DNA of 64,000 nucleotides, taken from Bromus sterilis. Lineage: Eukaryota > Streptophyta > Magnoliopsida > Poales > Poaceae. The stretch is taken from assembly GCA_950022295.1 (NCBI GenBank), contig OX465596.1:220007501-220071500 (forward strand), given 5' to 3'. Below are positions 46,123 to 58,547 of this stretch, in pieces; position 1 is the stretch's first letter, and each line of letters begins with the position of its first letter. The notes beneath the pieces are model-generated. The model was given only the letters and a program-made list of their open reading frames with translations. It did not search any database and was not told the DNA's origin. A program made the position numbers and the translations under genes.

Positions 46123-47114
46123 ATGGGTGTGGAACCATCCAAATATGGTAGGATGGACATGTTTTACTTGTATCGTCTTCGATCAATTTGTGCTCGCGCC
46201 AAAAACCCAACTGACTTGGTTGAGGGAAAATCATTGGATGAGCATGCTCATTATACGCGACACCGCTTATCTCGGAAAGGGAAACAATGTTGGGACCAAA
46301 TACAAACTTCATATTGCTATGTTGAGTGTTTATGCCACATTTATGATTTTACTTGCTGTTCTAATATAGATCGTAAACACCTTCCTTTCCAATGTGAGTT
46401 TAATGAAAATGATATCCTATCTTCTTATGCGAAAGGTGTTTATGATTACTTTGATGTTGAAAAGATTGAAGAGTTTGTTGCTTTTAAGGGTGCTTATGAG
46501 ATTGCTTCTTTGATTGAAAACTATTATGATACTATTCACAAGTCTGGAAACTTTGTAGTTCTTGCTTATTTCTTTGAGAATTATGTTTGCAATGATTATA
46601 TTGAGGAATTTAAAAACAAAATGTTTTCCGCCCAAGAAGAGGCCAACAATTGCTTTGATGAGGAATCCCATGATTCCGAGGAGTCACTTGATACATCCCT
46701 TTCTGAAGATCTTGATACTTTCTTTGTTGATGGCCATGATGCCAATATGGATTATGCTTGCGAAGATGAACTTGCTATAGTTCCTTATGTTAAGCATGAA
46801 ATTATTGCTATTGCACCCACACTTGATTGCCCTATTATTCTTTTGAAATCTCCAACTATTCCAGAGAATTTTGCTCTTATCAAGGCTCAATGTGATGTGT
46901 TGCATCTATAATATGATCCTAAAAAACGTGTTGAAAACATTACATGTGTGCTTGTAGGTCATGAACAACATGATTTATGAGATACTTATATTCTTGATGT
47001 TGTTCATGATGCTACTGAAAAACATTTAATCTTGACCATAGGATCCCAACCATCTTCTAGTTTTCTAGGAATAGGAAACTCTAGTCTAAGTTTCTCCTCC
47101 CTAGCTTTGATGAG
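46123..47114 (+). pseudogene. ORF in gag position of the Athila-type element, unrecognised protein
   Basis: Open for 262 codons from MGVEPSKYGRMD to a TAA at 46909-46911. The same frame then continues with one further TGA (46978-46980) to the edge of element 4, so the original protein was longer and both stops look secondary. The product has a Cys/His-containing N-terminal half, Phe/Tyr-rich middle (VYDYFDVEKIEEFVAF) and a strongly acidic stretch (EESHDSEESLDTSLSEDLD). There is no CCHC knuckle and it is not like the true gag fragment at 60831-61305, although the two elements share LTR and leader. It may be the private ORF of a non-autonomous relative. Function unknown. Confidence 0.55.
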
Positions 47115-47843
47115 TGTAACAGCCCATGAGAAATAATTAGAAATCATAATGAGATTGTACTTTGTATGTTGACTTTGTAACTTGACATGGTGCTTGTTCA
47201 TAAGTTTTTATGTGATGATTTAAATTGGCATTGGGATTGGAACCCATTTGAATTGCTTTCAAATACATCCAAGTTGGTTCAAGAAGCATGTTTGGGGAAT
47301 TGTTCCATTTGCATTTGAGCTCCCCTAAATCTCAAACTTGGCATAGCCATTTCTTCTCCCTTCCCAAGCTTTTCAAAAGCCTTACAACATTTTGCCAACT
47401 CAAAAAAATGTGGGCCACAGTTCAATGTGTTTTGAATTTCAAAAATGCCCCCACTTTTTAGTTGCTCAAAAATTGGTCAAACCAATTTTAGAAAATGGAG
47501 AATATTCCAACGTTTCCAAAACATATTTTTATATGTTTTTCAATTTCCTAGTTTGCCCTGAAAAATTCTTGGATTTCTTCTGTTTTTGGAAATGGAAAAA
47601 GCCCTGACCGGTTTTTTCTGCGGAGAGAGACCAGCCAGGCCCAGCCTAGCTGGCCTGCCTCCACTCGGGCTCCAGCCCACCGGCGAACCGGTAAGTGGGA
47701 GATCGTCCCCGCCGTAGGATCTCCATCGCGCGACCCTCGTGCATCGTCTTTACAGCGTGGCCAGGGGGACCTCGCCGTCCCCTCTCACACCGGCGTCCAC
47801 GCGGGCGTCGCCGGCCATCGACGTGGCCTGGGGACTTCCCCTT

Positions 47844-47975
47844 TATAAGCATAGGTCCCAGGCCCCTCCTGGAACCCTAGCTCGAGTTCCCCCTTCCCGA
47901 TTTCTCCCGCCGCCACCTGGTTCGTCCCCAAGTTCCTCCCCTGTTTCCGCCATGGCCGCCGGCCAATTCCTGTAA
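47844..47975 (+). promoter_or_regulatory. TATA box and seven-codon leader frame, element 4 5' LTR
   Basis: TATAAG at 47844-47849; about 100 bases on, CCGCCATGGCCGCC opens a seven-codon frame at 47952-47975 (stop TAA). The 3' LTR has the same at 57477-57482 and 57585-57608. The start context is close to the plant consensus. Confidence 0.55.
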
Positions 47976-48849
47976 TTCCTCGCCCCCTTCCTCGATCCAT
48001 GGACGTGCGCTCGGTTGTTTCGTCTCCTGCGAGTTCTTGACCCGTTCCCGGCCGCAGGTAGCAGCGAGGGGCCGGACGCGCAGCGGAGTCATGAGCGTCG
48101 CCGAGAATTTCCGCACGGCGTCGTCGTCCCCGAGCTCGTCTTCTTCCTATACGGAGGGACTGGGACACACGACGTGACCCGCAAGGTGAACCTCGAGGCC
48201 CTATTGTTCCTCCCGTAGCGCGTAGTTGAGCTCTCCGAGTAGTTGCGTCGTCTGTCTCCGTGCACGGCCGTCGCCGTCGAACCACCGTGGTCACCTTGTC
48301 CATGGCGTGCTAGGGGTGAGTTCGTGCAGTAGGCGTGCTCTGACCACACCTTTGGCCTCAAGATGCTCCTTTTGTGTCCGCGTTCCCTCCGAGTTGCCGT
48401 TGTCTGAAGAGGAGCAGCAGTCGCCGCCGTGATCATCCCGGCGAGGAAAGGGCCCTCCTTGGGCGTTCTGATCTCAGATCCGGGCACCCACGTTGTCGTG
48501 GTAGTGCCCTGCCTTGATTAGGAGCAGTAGGTGGGCAGTTGCCTTCACGAGCTCGCCGGAATCGTTGCCGGTTCACAGGTGTGCGCTCGGGTACAGTTGT
48601 CTGAACCCGTGGCGGCCGCCATGTTCATAGGAGCGTGGCAAGTGGAGCAGTGCGTCACCGTGGGCATGGAGGCAACAAGCCGTAGCTGGGTGTACCAGTT
48701 TGCGTTTACCGGTGGTCGCAGGGTTGCCGGAGTCGAAACGTCGAGGCCAGCGTCGCGGCAAATCGTCGTCGCCGTCGGTGTTTTGAAGTTCAGTACAGAA
48801 GAGGCATACCTCTACTGGCTTCAGACCTGTACCGGTTCAGAAACCGTGC

Positions 48850-48920
48850 AGTGTCGCAGTGGTAGCGAGCAACAGCGTTGTGCAAGAGGTCGTGGGTTCG
48901 ATCCCCACGGGAGGCCTTCG
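48850..48920 (+). other. tRNA-like module with pol III box motifs, element 4 5' LTR
   Basis: A-box-like GTCGCAGTGGTAGCG is followed in tRNA spacing by a perfect T arm: GTGGG, loop TTCGATC, CCCAC, including B-box GGTTCGATCCC. Directly after it, GGGAGGC CTTC GCCTCCC forms a seven-pair hairpin. No matching 5' acceptor strand is present, so it is not a working tRNA gene. Confidence 0.65.
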
Positions 48921-49933
48921 CCTCCCACCTTTTTCCATTTTTTTGGAAGTGGCTCGCAGCCGGGCCCCACCTGCCAGTTGCGAGAAGCCTGGTGGGCTGG
49001 CCCAGAGAGAGAAGAGAGTTGGGCCAGCTGGCCGAATCCAGCCCAGTGCGGCTGAGCCCTTTATTTTTTCTCTTTTTCTTTTCCTTTTTGTTTTCTGTTC
49101 AAATTCAATTTGAGTTTGAATTCAAATTCAAAATGAATTTGAACCTTGGAGCTCATTCACCTCAAATGTGGCATCCCATATATGAATTTGGGGTAGAAAT
49201 GCCCACTGATCACAATGGTGATGTCCATTTTGCATTTTTCCCCTCTAAAAATTCCAGTGATGGTAACTTTGCAATAAAGCCCTTCTTTTTTGGTGTTTTG
49301 GCAAAGTGCTTGCAAATTCAAAGTGTGGCATACCATATATGGTTTTGGGGTAGCAAAATGCAGCGAATTGAATGGTCATGTCCATTTGGTGTTTTGTAGA
49401 ACCCAAATGGACAAGGTGTAATCACTTGACCATTTCAATTTTTCCCTTGCCCCTTTTCTTTGCATTCCTTTCAACTTCAGTGTATGTTGAATCTCGTTCA
49501 TCTGATCATTCAAGTTCTGTTCCAGGTCGTCTTCAATTCCTTTGCAATCTCAGACCAGCCCCTAGCATATTTTCAGATGTACTGTGGCTGGATCCTTTTC
49601 TTATGTTGTATCTTCCCGGTGTCAAACTCGCCGACACCTATCCGTCTCCGGAATCGTTATTTTATTTTACGATGCTTTACTTGGATACCTTGTTTTGTTG
49701 TTCATGCCATGCCATGTTGCTATGATATTTACACCAAAAATTAAGGTTATGACCAAAGCCATAAAAATATAAGTAATTGCATATGAAGTTCTTGACGTGT
49801 CGTCAACACCTCCATTTAAATTTGACTAGATAGGGTCACACCATGTCTTTAAAATTGATCATCTCATCCATGCTTGAGCATTGTTGATCTCGATGTTTAC
49901 TTGTGTGCTTTACTTGTCGGTACCCTACGTTAG

Positions 49934-51304
49934 CACCTGAGTCTTCCGAGGAGACTTACATGGAGATTTCCGACACCGAGCCCGAGGACCCTGCTACGTC
50001 TGCTCCGTCGACTGATTACCCAGGAAAGGGGAAGATTCATACCATTACTTGATACATTTCTGCCTACCTGCCTAGCTGTAGTATAGAACGATTGTTTGAA
50101 CCTATCCACCTTGCTTACGCCACAATCAAAAAACTAAACAACCATGATCCCCACATCCCAGAAAAACATTGTATTGCTAAGTTACCGCTGCTCAGCCATT
50201 GCTTAGTATGATTATAAAAACTTTCTGCTTGCCCTATCCTGTTGGAATATCATGTTATTAAAGAAATTGGTAATATTTATTATGATGATGTTAATTATAC
50301 TTGACGAAAGATGGGAGACCGGGCTGTTCCCGCCAGGTGTTTTGTTCCATTTGAGTCACCTAGGTCCCGAGTTCCGGGTATTGTGTTTCTTGACGAGCGT
50401 GCCGAATCGTGTGTGGGGTTTTATGGGGCCCCCTTTTCTTACCTACCTAGCTTCATACAATTTTAGTGGTGGCCCGAGCTGATTTACTATTTGCAAACAT
50501 GTGTGTGCTTGGTTGGTACCCCAGCGGTTTCCGAAACAACCCGGACCAACGGAGACATAGTTCCTCTGGTTGGTCCACACTGGTGAGCTAGGGAAGTCCC
50601 CTATTATTTAGGTGAGACTAAACCCGACCTTAGCCATACGGTAGAGGCTGATTCGAGAGTGCGGCCGGCTTTTGAGTTGGATGTCGACTAACCGGGGGCC
50701 ACCCGGAATTGTGCGTTGTTAGTTAGAGGGACTCTGACATTCCGGAGTTTCGGGCGCTTACCTAGCCAAGTGGAAACCGGGTGTACATGTGAAGCCTATG
50801 ATGGGCATTTGGTACACCCCTGCAGGGTTAAATCTTTTAGAAAAGCCGTGTCCGCGGTTATGGACGACTTGAGACCTACTCCGTGTTCATAGAATAACAT
50901 CAAACTGGATCATAATTAAAATTTCCTACCGTGTGAGTGCCTTGGCTACTTTTCTTCGTCCAGGGGGACCGAGAGAAGATCAAGGTTGTGTTATGTTTGC
51001 CGTAAGTAGGTGAATAGTAGACCTATGACACGATGTAACACGCTTTCTTGGATCTTACCCCTACTCCATTAGAACGATGGCCACCATATATGCTAGTGCG
51101 GCTGCAAACTTTCCAATTAATTAGTCCTACCGTAGGAAGTTTGTTATCCTGTAATGATATAATCTCACCCCTTGTTTCCTTTTGTGCTTTTACTGTTTTT
51201 CCTGATCGGCCGCTGCAGTTGACTACTACCTCGACCTGAGCACCGGACGTTACTTCGTGCAGGTGTCCCCGGAGGACGACGATGAGGATGACTTCATTCA
51301 GTAG
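49934..51304 (+). pseudogene. LTR mini-gene of family B, element 4 5' LTR (donor mutated)
   Basis: Exon a 49934-50023 (90 bp) is open and acidic (EISDTEPEDPATSAPSTDY); its donor is CCCAG|GAAAGG where the family has GCAAGG, so splicing would be lost. Exon b 51219-51304 (86 bp) is open: DYYLDLSTGRYF, an Asp/Glu run and TAG. Phase as in the other copies. Confidence 0.4.
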
Positions 51305-51654
51305 ATCCTATAGTTGGGTTCCGACGATCCGTGGGTGGACTTGTTTATGTGTAGCCCTCTCTAGGGCCATTTGGATTTGACCGTACTCGGTCTTGATTGT
51401 CTTCCGCTTGTTGCATTATGTATTGTTGGGTCTATGGACCTCTGAGATGATGTAGTAATTACCAGTGGCGATGTTTTCCCTGGACTCTATTTATGTCTTA
51501 GTATAAAGTTCTTTGTTCTTATATCTGTTGTCGAGAATCCGACAGCGACACGAGTGCGAGTGTCGTGAGTCAGTGGCATTTTATGCGCTACTAACTCGAG
51601 AGGGACGCGAACGCGACTAACTTGAGTTAGCATTGCATCGGGGGCCTTACAACT

Positions 51655-51666
51655 TGGTATCAGAGC
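51655..51666 (+). other. Primer-binding site of element 4
   Basis: TGGTATCAGAGC, initiator-Met tRNA type, three bases after the LTR; the following bases GACTGACTGTAGGA are shared with family A. Confidence 0.93.
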
Positions 51667-52325
51667 AGGACTGACTGTAGGACCCCTTACTGGCCGAAGT
51701 TGAGTCTAGAAACTATTTTGTAGTTATTAAGGAAAATCGGAGAGTACGAACTCTTTCTTTTTCTTCTTACCCCACCCTCCCACCCCTTTTTCCGTGAGGA
51801 AGTGAAACGTTGTTTTCTCTCTGCAACTTACCCCCTTTCAAAATAAATCTAGGTTCTCGTTTACATGAGGCTCCGATTCCTCTATAATTTTTTGCTAGGG
51901 ACGAGAAGGGTTGGCGTACGTTGAGAACACTGAGCCGCCACTTGGGGTTGACAGCTCCACCTCGCTTACGGCATACCTCAGGTGAAACTCCTATACAGGG
52001 ATGGTTGGCATCCTCCGATTGTGGTTCCTCCCCCTATAGGAGAACGCTTCGGCGGGCCGCTCAGGGCAGATGTCTCAACGTTCAGGTCTTCAACCACTCG
52101 TATATATTGTTGTGTGCTCGCTAGCAGATTATTATCTTGGATTTGGATGATCTCGGTTTGGGGATTCAAGTAGCACCTAGCTTTCGACTTTCCGGGTTAA
52201 CCTTGGTGGATTTTCAGCCTTCGGCTTCCTCATACCTCGTGAGGAAGTTTTGTTGTCAATATTTCTTTATCTTCTGGTTTCGTCAATGTTTGTACCATGT
52301 TCTCATAAGTGTTCCTGTATACAGG
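51667..52325 (+). other. Leader of element 4
   Basis: Non-coding leader between primer site and gag; aligns with element 2; no gene seen. The open frame upstream of 52326 is not conserved. Confidence 0.75.
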
Positions 52326-53105
52326 ATGCCAAGAGCGAACATGTCGCCGCCAGAGAACCCTCTCCTTGGGGAGGTTGTGACCGCAGTGTCTCACGGCACA
52401 GCTGCGATCTTACAGATGCTACAGAACCAGACTGCCCAGAGGAGTGATCGACCGCAGTACACGACTCTGCAGCAGTTCCTTGCTATCAACCCCCCCCCCC
52501 CCAGGTTCTCTGAGGCTCGAGACCCGCTAGAAGTGGATGATTGGATCGCAGAAATCACGAAGCACTTCAATGCAAACACCGTCAGACCAGTCGACTATGT
52601 CACCTTCGCCTCCTTCCAGCTTCAGGGTGCAGCAGCCAGCTGGTACGATACCTATAAGGCCAACAAGGGTGATGCTATCATCACGTGGGGAGACTTCGTC
52701 GCATACTTTAGAGCAGCACATATTCCGAGTGGCTTGATGGACAGGAAGCGAGAGGAGTTCTTGGCTCTGAGACAGGGTGACAGATCAGTTCAGGGGTACA
52801 ACCTGGCCTTCGTCAGGCTCGCCGGGTACGCTCCAGAGGAGGTCAGCACAGAGGCCAAGCGCATTGCCAAATTCCGTGGGGGTCTCAGCACAAAGATCAA
52901 GTACGCACTCACCCAGTGCAACCCCATGCTGTTCTCGCAATTCGTGGATCAAGCTATCCGCCAGGAGTCCGCCAGAGAAGAGTGGGATGCAAACAGGAAG
53001 AGCCAGAGAGAGCACAGTTCCGCAGTGATGGTCCACATGAAGGCAGAGACTTGGGTCACAGAGGCACCACCGCAGAGGAAGCAGTTCCAGCAGAGGGGGC
53101 AGTTG
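52326..53105 (+). pseudogene. gag: gag of element 4
   Basis: ATG at 52326 (MPRANMSPPENPLL) chosen by alignment with element 2. Gag core: DPLEVDDWIAEITKHF, YVTFASFQLQGAAASWY, RQGDRSVQGYN, GYAPEEVSTEAKRIAKF. A C10 run near 52491-52500 encodes the Pro stretch. The frame shifts near 53100, before the zinc knuckle CYKCREPGHTSPNC (about 53214), which is in the pol frame. It is the best-preserved gag of family B here. Confidence 0.88.
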
Positions 53106-56100
53106 TCCGCACTTTTTCCCGCACTCCCGTCCCAGTTCAGCAGGGGCCTCGCTCTACACCACCACATGCGAGGCCACCCAGGCCGCAGTGCCAGCCCAGG
53201 CCAGGCAAGATCTGCTACAAGTGCAGAGAGCCGGGGCACACTTCCCCCAACTGCACCGATCCGCGCTTTGCTCAGCTCCCACCGCCTCCACCTCGCTCTA
53301 CTCCGAGCACTATGATGGTGAAGGCACAACCACGTGCAGTTCGGGTGAACAATGTGATGATGACAGATGCTCAGCAGTCTTCAGAGATCGTTCTTGGTAG
53401 GTTGCTTGTTAGTTCTGTTCCTGCGACAGTTCTTTTCTATTCCGGAGCGTCTCATTCCTTCATTTCCAAGTCCTTAGCTCAGCAGTTTGATTTCCAGGCA
53501 GAGGTGATGCCTTTGCCATTGGCCATCTCTACGCCGGGCTCTAAGTTCAGTTCAGCTGTCAGAGTTCCGAGTGCTCACATTTAGATTCAGGGTCTCCTTT
53601 TCTCCGCTTCCTTGATTTTTCTTCCACGTTCCGACATTGATGTCATTTTGGGCATGGATTGGCTTGTGCGGTACAAGGACAATATTGATTGTCCGACCAG
53701 ATCCATGAAGCTGACACATGATTCAGGCGCAGAAGTCTTGTACACTTGTGGCTCAATGGCAGGAGCAGCACAGTTGAACGCCTTGAACGCAGAAGTCGCA
53801 CCTTTGCTCGAAGAAGTCAAAGTTGTCTTTGAGTTCCCAGACGTCTTTCCAGAAGAGTTGCCAGGAATTCCCCCAGTTTGAGCTATTGAGTTCGTTATTG
53901 ATCTAGAGCCTGGTACCCAGCCGATTTCTCGGCATCCGTACAAGATGTGTTCGGAGGAGTTGATTGAGCTCAAGAAGCAATTGACAGAGTTGGAGGCAGG
54001 CGGTTTTATCCGCGCGAGCACTTCCCCTTGGGGTGCACCAACTTTGTTTGTCCAGAAGAAAGATGGGACTAGCCGCTTGGTCCATGACTATCGCGGTATC
54101 AACAAGAAGACCATCAAGAACAAATACCCTCTACCCCGCATCAATGATCTGTTCGAACAGTTCAATGGGTCTAAGGTGTTCTCCAAGCTTGACTTGAGGA
54201 TGGGGTATCATAAAATCCGTGTTCGTGAAGAGGACATTCCCAAGACCGTGTTCAGCACACGTTATGGGCTGTATGAGTTCACAGTCATGACTTTCGGCTT
54301 CTCAAACGCCCCTCCAACGTTCATGAGAGCTATGAACTATTTGTTCCAAGAATGGCTTGATGTGTTCGTGATCCTCTACCTCGACGACATTCTTGTCTAT
54401 TCCAAGTAAGAGGCTGAACATGAGGAACATCTGCGCCTGGTGTTGCAGAAGCTGAGAGAGCATCGGTACTACGCCAAGTTCTCCAAGTGTGAGTTTTGGC
54501 TGGACAAGGTGAATTTTCTGGGCCATGTTATTTCCGCTGAGGGAATTGCGGTTGATCCAGAGCGAGTCCGCACTATTCAAGAGTGGGCTCCGCCGAAGAA
54601 TGTGAAGCAGCTAAGGAGTTTTCTCGGCCTCTCCAGTTATTGCAGGAGGTTTGTGCAGAATTTCTCCAAAATAGCAAATCGAATGACTGAATTGTTGTGC
54701 AAAGGCAAACGGTACACTTGGTCACCAGCTTGCCAGTCAGCCTTCGAGGGGTTGAAAGAGAAGTTGATCACAGATCCAATTCTCACGCCGCCATATGAGT
54801 CATAGCCTTTTCAGGTGTTTTGTGATGCCTCATTGCAAGGTCTAGGCGGAGTTTTGATGCAAGGCAGGAATATTGTGGCTTATACCTCACGGCAGTTGAA
54901 GACGAGTGAGAGTAATTATCCACACACGACTTGGAGCTTGTAGCAGTTGTGCACGCTTTGATCACTTGGCGACACCTCCTCTTAGGGAGGAAGGTGGATG
55001 TGTTCACCGACCACAAGAGTCTGAAGTACTTCTTCACTCAGCAAAATCTGAACTTGAGGCAAAGAAGATGGCTTGAAACTATTACTGAGTACACAATCGA
55101 TATTCAGTACACGCCTGGGAAGGCGAATGTCATAGCTGATGCACTCAGCCGCAAGGGCGATTGCAAAAAATATCCAGGTGCAGAAGATCCACCCTGATTT
55201 GTGTGAGTCCTTTCGAAGGCTAAATCTCGATCTAGTTCCAGCAGGATAACTTGCCAACCTTGTGGTAGAGCCCACTATCCATGAGAAGATCTGTGAAGCT
55301 CAGTCTGGCAGCTCAATGATACAAAAGATCAAACAGGGTATTGCCGCCTTAGTTCCAAAGTACGGTTGCTTTTCAGTGCATAATGACGGCACCGTGTTGT
55401 TCGAAGAGAGAGTTGTTGTTCCCAAGGTGGGAGATCTCAGAGAGGTCATCATGAAGGAAGCCCATGATTCCAAGATATCGATTCACCCTGGAAGTACATA
55501 GATGTATCAAGATCTCAAGCAAAGCTTTTGGTGGACTCGTATGAAGCGGGATGTTGGACGTACGTGTACCAGTGTGATGTGTGCAGCAGAGTGAAGGAAC
55601 AGCACCAGAAGCCTGCAGGGTTTCTTCAGCCACTTGAGATTCCGAAATGGAAATGGGATCATATAGAGATGGATTTCATCACAGGCTTCCCCTTGTCGCA
55701 GAAGAAGAACAATGCCATCTTTGTCGTCATTGACAATCTTTCCAAAGTTGCCCACTTCTTTCCAGTGAAGGACTCCATTTCAGCAGCTCAGTTGGCGGAT
55801 TTGTACACCGCAAGAGTTGTATCATTGCATGGCATTCCTAAGAAGATCATTTCCGATAGAGGCAGTCTTTTCACCTCTAATTTCTGGCAAGCCTTTCAAA
55901 AGGCGATTAGTACGACAGTGTTGTTCAGTACCACTTATCACCCTTAGACAAGTGGGCAAGTCGAGCGCGTGAACCCAATCCTCGAGGACATGCTTCGGGC
56001 GTGTGTCATATCCTATGGCATGAAGGGGGAAGAGTGCTTGCCGTATGCTGAGTTCTCTTACAACAACACCTATCAGGCCAGTCTGCAGGCAGCGCCGTTT

Positions 56101-56712
56101 GAAGTCTTGTATGGCCGGAAGTGCAGGACACCTTTGAATTGGTCCGAGACAGGTGAGAGGCAGTTGTTCGGTCCAGATGTGATCCAGGAGGCAGAGGACA
56201 GAGTGAAGATTGTCTGAGAGCACCTAAAGGCAGCACAGTCTAGGCAGAAAGCCTATTATGACAAAAGGCACCGTGGTGTAGAGTTTCAGGTTGGTGATTG
56301 GGCGTACCTGAGAGTGTCTCCAATGAGGGGAACTCACCGCTTTGGCATCAAAGGAAAGCTCGCTCCAAGATTTGTCGGACCTTTCCGCATCCTTGAGACT
56401 AGAGGACCTCTTGCCTTTCGGCTCGAGCTCCCAGAGAGTCTGTCCATGGTGCATGACGTGTTCCATGTGTCCCAGCTAAAGCAGTGCTTCAAACAGCCGG
56501 AGCAGGCCGTTGACTTGGGAGAGATCCAGCTGAGTGCGGACCTTTCCTACTCAGAGCATCCAGTCCGTGTTCTTGAGACGTCCGAGCGCAAGACTCGCAA
56601 CAAGACCGTCAAGTTCATGAAGGTCCAGTGGGCACATCATTCGGAGAAGGAAGCAACGTGGGAGTGTGAAGATCATCTCCGTTCCGAGTATCCTGAGTTG
56701 TTTCAGGCTTAG
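53106..56712 (+). pseudogene. pol: pol of element 4: zinc knuckle to chromodomain, disabled
   Basis: Zinc knuckle, protease with DSG changed to YSG (LFYSGASHS, about 53434), RT (MDLRMGYH-type LDLRMGYHKI, YLDDILVYSK about 54375-54405), RNase H (FCDASLQG, FTDHKSLK), integrase (HHCC region, EMDFITGF, SDRGS, VERVN) and chromodomain (VRVLETSERKTRN...KVQWAHH, about 56565-56660), ending LFQA TAG before the purine tract. Stops: TAG 53582, TGA 53879, TAA 54407, TAG 54803, TAA 55247, TAG 55499, TAG 55945, TGA 56215. One-base losses near 54920 and 55555 and one gain near 55165. The protease Asp is lost, so even without stops the polyprotein could not be processed. Confidence 0.93.
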
Positions 56713-56728
56713 ATCTCGGGACGAGATC

Positions 56729-56748
56729 CTGTGTTGGTGGGGGAGTGC
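56729..56748 (+). other. Polypurine tract of element 4
   Basis: GTTGGTGGGGGAGTGC directly before TGTAAC of the 3' LTR. Confidence 0.8.
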
Positions 56749-58475
56749 TGTAACAGCCCATGAGCAATAATTAGAAATCATCATGAGATTGTACTTTGTC
56801 TGTTGACTTTGTAACTTGACATGGTGCTTGTTCATAAGTTTTTATGTGGTGATTTAAATTGGCATTGGGATTGGAACCCATTTGAATTGCTTTCAAATGC
56901 ATCCAAGTTGGTTCAAGAAGCATGTTTGGGGAGTTGTTCCATTTGCATTTGAGCTCCCCTAAATCTCAAACTTGGCATAGCCATTTCTTCTCCCTTCCCA
57001 AGCTTTTCAAAAGCCTTGCAACATTTTGCCAACTCAAAAAATGTGGGACATAGTTCAATGTGTTTTGAATTTCAAAAATGCCCCCACTTTTTTGTTGCTC
57101 AAAAATTGGTCAAACCAATTTTAGAAAATGGAGAATATTCCAAGGTTTCCAAAACATATTTTTATATGTTTTTCTTTTTCCTAGTTTGCCCTAAAAAATT
57201 CTTGGATTTCTTCTGTTTTTGGAAATGGAAAAGCCCTGACCGTTTTTTTTCTCCGGAGACAGACCAGCCAGGCCCAGCCCAGCTGGCGTGCCTCCACTCG
57301 GGCTCCAGCCCACCCGCGAACCGGTAACTCGGAGATCGTCCCCGCCGTGGGATCTCCATCGCGCGGCCCTCGTGCATCGTCTTTAAAGCGTGGCCGGGGG
57401 GACCTCGCCGTCCCCTCTCACACCAGCGTCCACGCGGGCGTCACCGGCCATCGATGTGGCCAGGGGCCTTCCCCTTTATAAGCAGAGGTCCCAGGCCCCT
57501 CCTGGAACCCTAGCTCGAGTTCCCCCTTCCCGATTTCGCCCGCCGCCGCCTGGTTCGACCCCAAGTTCCTCCCCTATTTCCGCCATGGCCGCCGGCAAAT
57601 TCCTGTAATTCCTCGCCCCCTTCCTCGATCTGTGGTCGTGCGCTCATTTGTTTCGTCTCCTGCGAGTTCTTGATCCGTTCCCGGTCGCAGGTAGCAGCGA
57701 GGGGCCCGGACGCGAAGCGGAGCCATGAGCGTCGCCGAGAATTTCCGCACGGCGTCGTCGTCCCCGAGCTCGTCTTCTCCCTCTACGACGGGACTGGGGC
57801 ACACGACGTGATCTGCAAGGTGAACCTCGAGGCCCTATTGTTCCTCCCGTAGCGTGTAGTTGAGCTCTCCGAGTTGTTGTGTCGTCTGTCTCCACGCGCG
57901 GCCGTCGCTGTCGAACCACCGTGGTCGCCTTGTCCATGGCGTGCACGGGGTGAGTTCGTGCAGGCTCTAGGCGTGCTCTGGCCATGCCTTTGGCCCCAAG
58001 ATGCTCCTTTTGTGTCCGCGTTCCCTCCGAGTTGCCGTTGTCTGAAGAGGAGCAGCAGTCGCCGCCGTGATCATCCCAGTGAGGAAAGGGCCCTCCTTGG
58101 GCGTTCTGATCTCAGATCTGGGCACCCACGTTGTCGTGGTAGTGCCCTGCCTCGATTAGGAGCAGTAGGTGGGCGGTTGCCGGCGCGAGCTCGCCGGAAT
58201 CATAGCCGGATCAGAGGTGTGCGCTCGGGTACAGTTGTCTGAACCCGTGGCCGCCGCCATGTTCAGAGGAGCGTGGCAAGTGGAGCAGTGCGTCACCGTG
58301 GGCATGGAGGCAACAAGCCGTAGCTGGGTGTAACATCTTGCGTTTCCCAGTGGCCGCAGGGCTACTGGAGTCGAAACGGCGAGGCCAGCATCGCCGCAAA
58401 TCATCGTCGCCGTCGGGGTTTTGAAGTTCAGTACAGCAGAGGCATACCTCTACTGTACCGTTTCAGAAACCGTGC

Positions 58476-58547
58476 AGTGTCGCAGTGGTAGCGAGCAGTA
58501 GCGGTGTGCGAGAGGTCGTGGGTTCGATCCCCACGGGAGGCCTTCGC
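58476..58547 (+). other. tRNA-like module, element 4 3' LTR
   Basis: Same A-box, perfect T arm and following hairpin as at 48850-48920. Confidence 0.62.

Larger units (their letters stand above)
47115..51651 (+). repeat. 5' LTR of element 4
   Basis: 4537 bp, TGTAACAGCCC to CCTTACA. It contains TATA (47844-47849), the tRNA-like module, two tandem units (49176-49400), mini-gene exons and the palindromic core (50812-50865). Confidence 0.95.

Noticed and set aside
45722..46369. 215-codon ORF across the Athila LTR end and primer site
   Set aside because: It spans LTR, primer site and leader and overlaps 46123-47114 in another frame; no domain.
48850..48920. Functional tRNA gene
   Set aside because: The T arm is perfect but no acceptor stem can form and it repeats only with the LTR.
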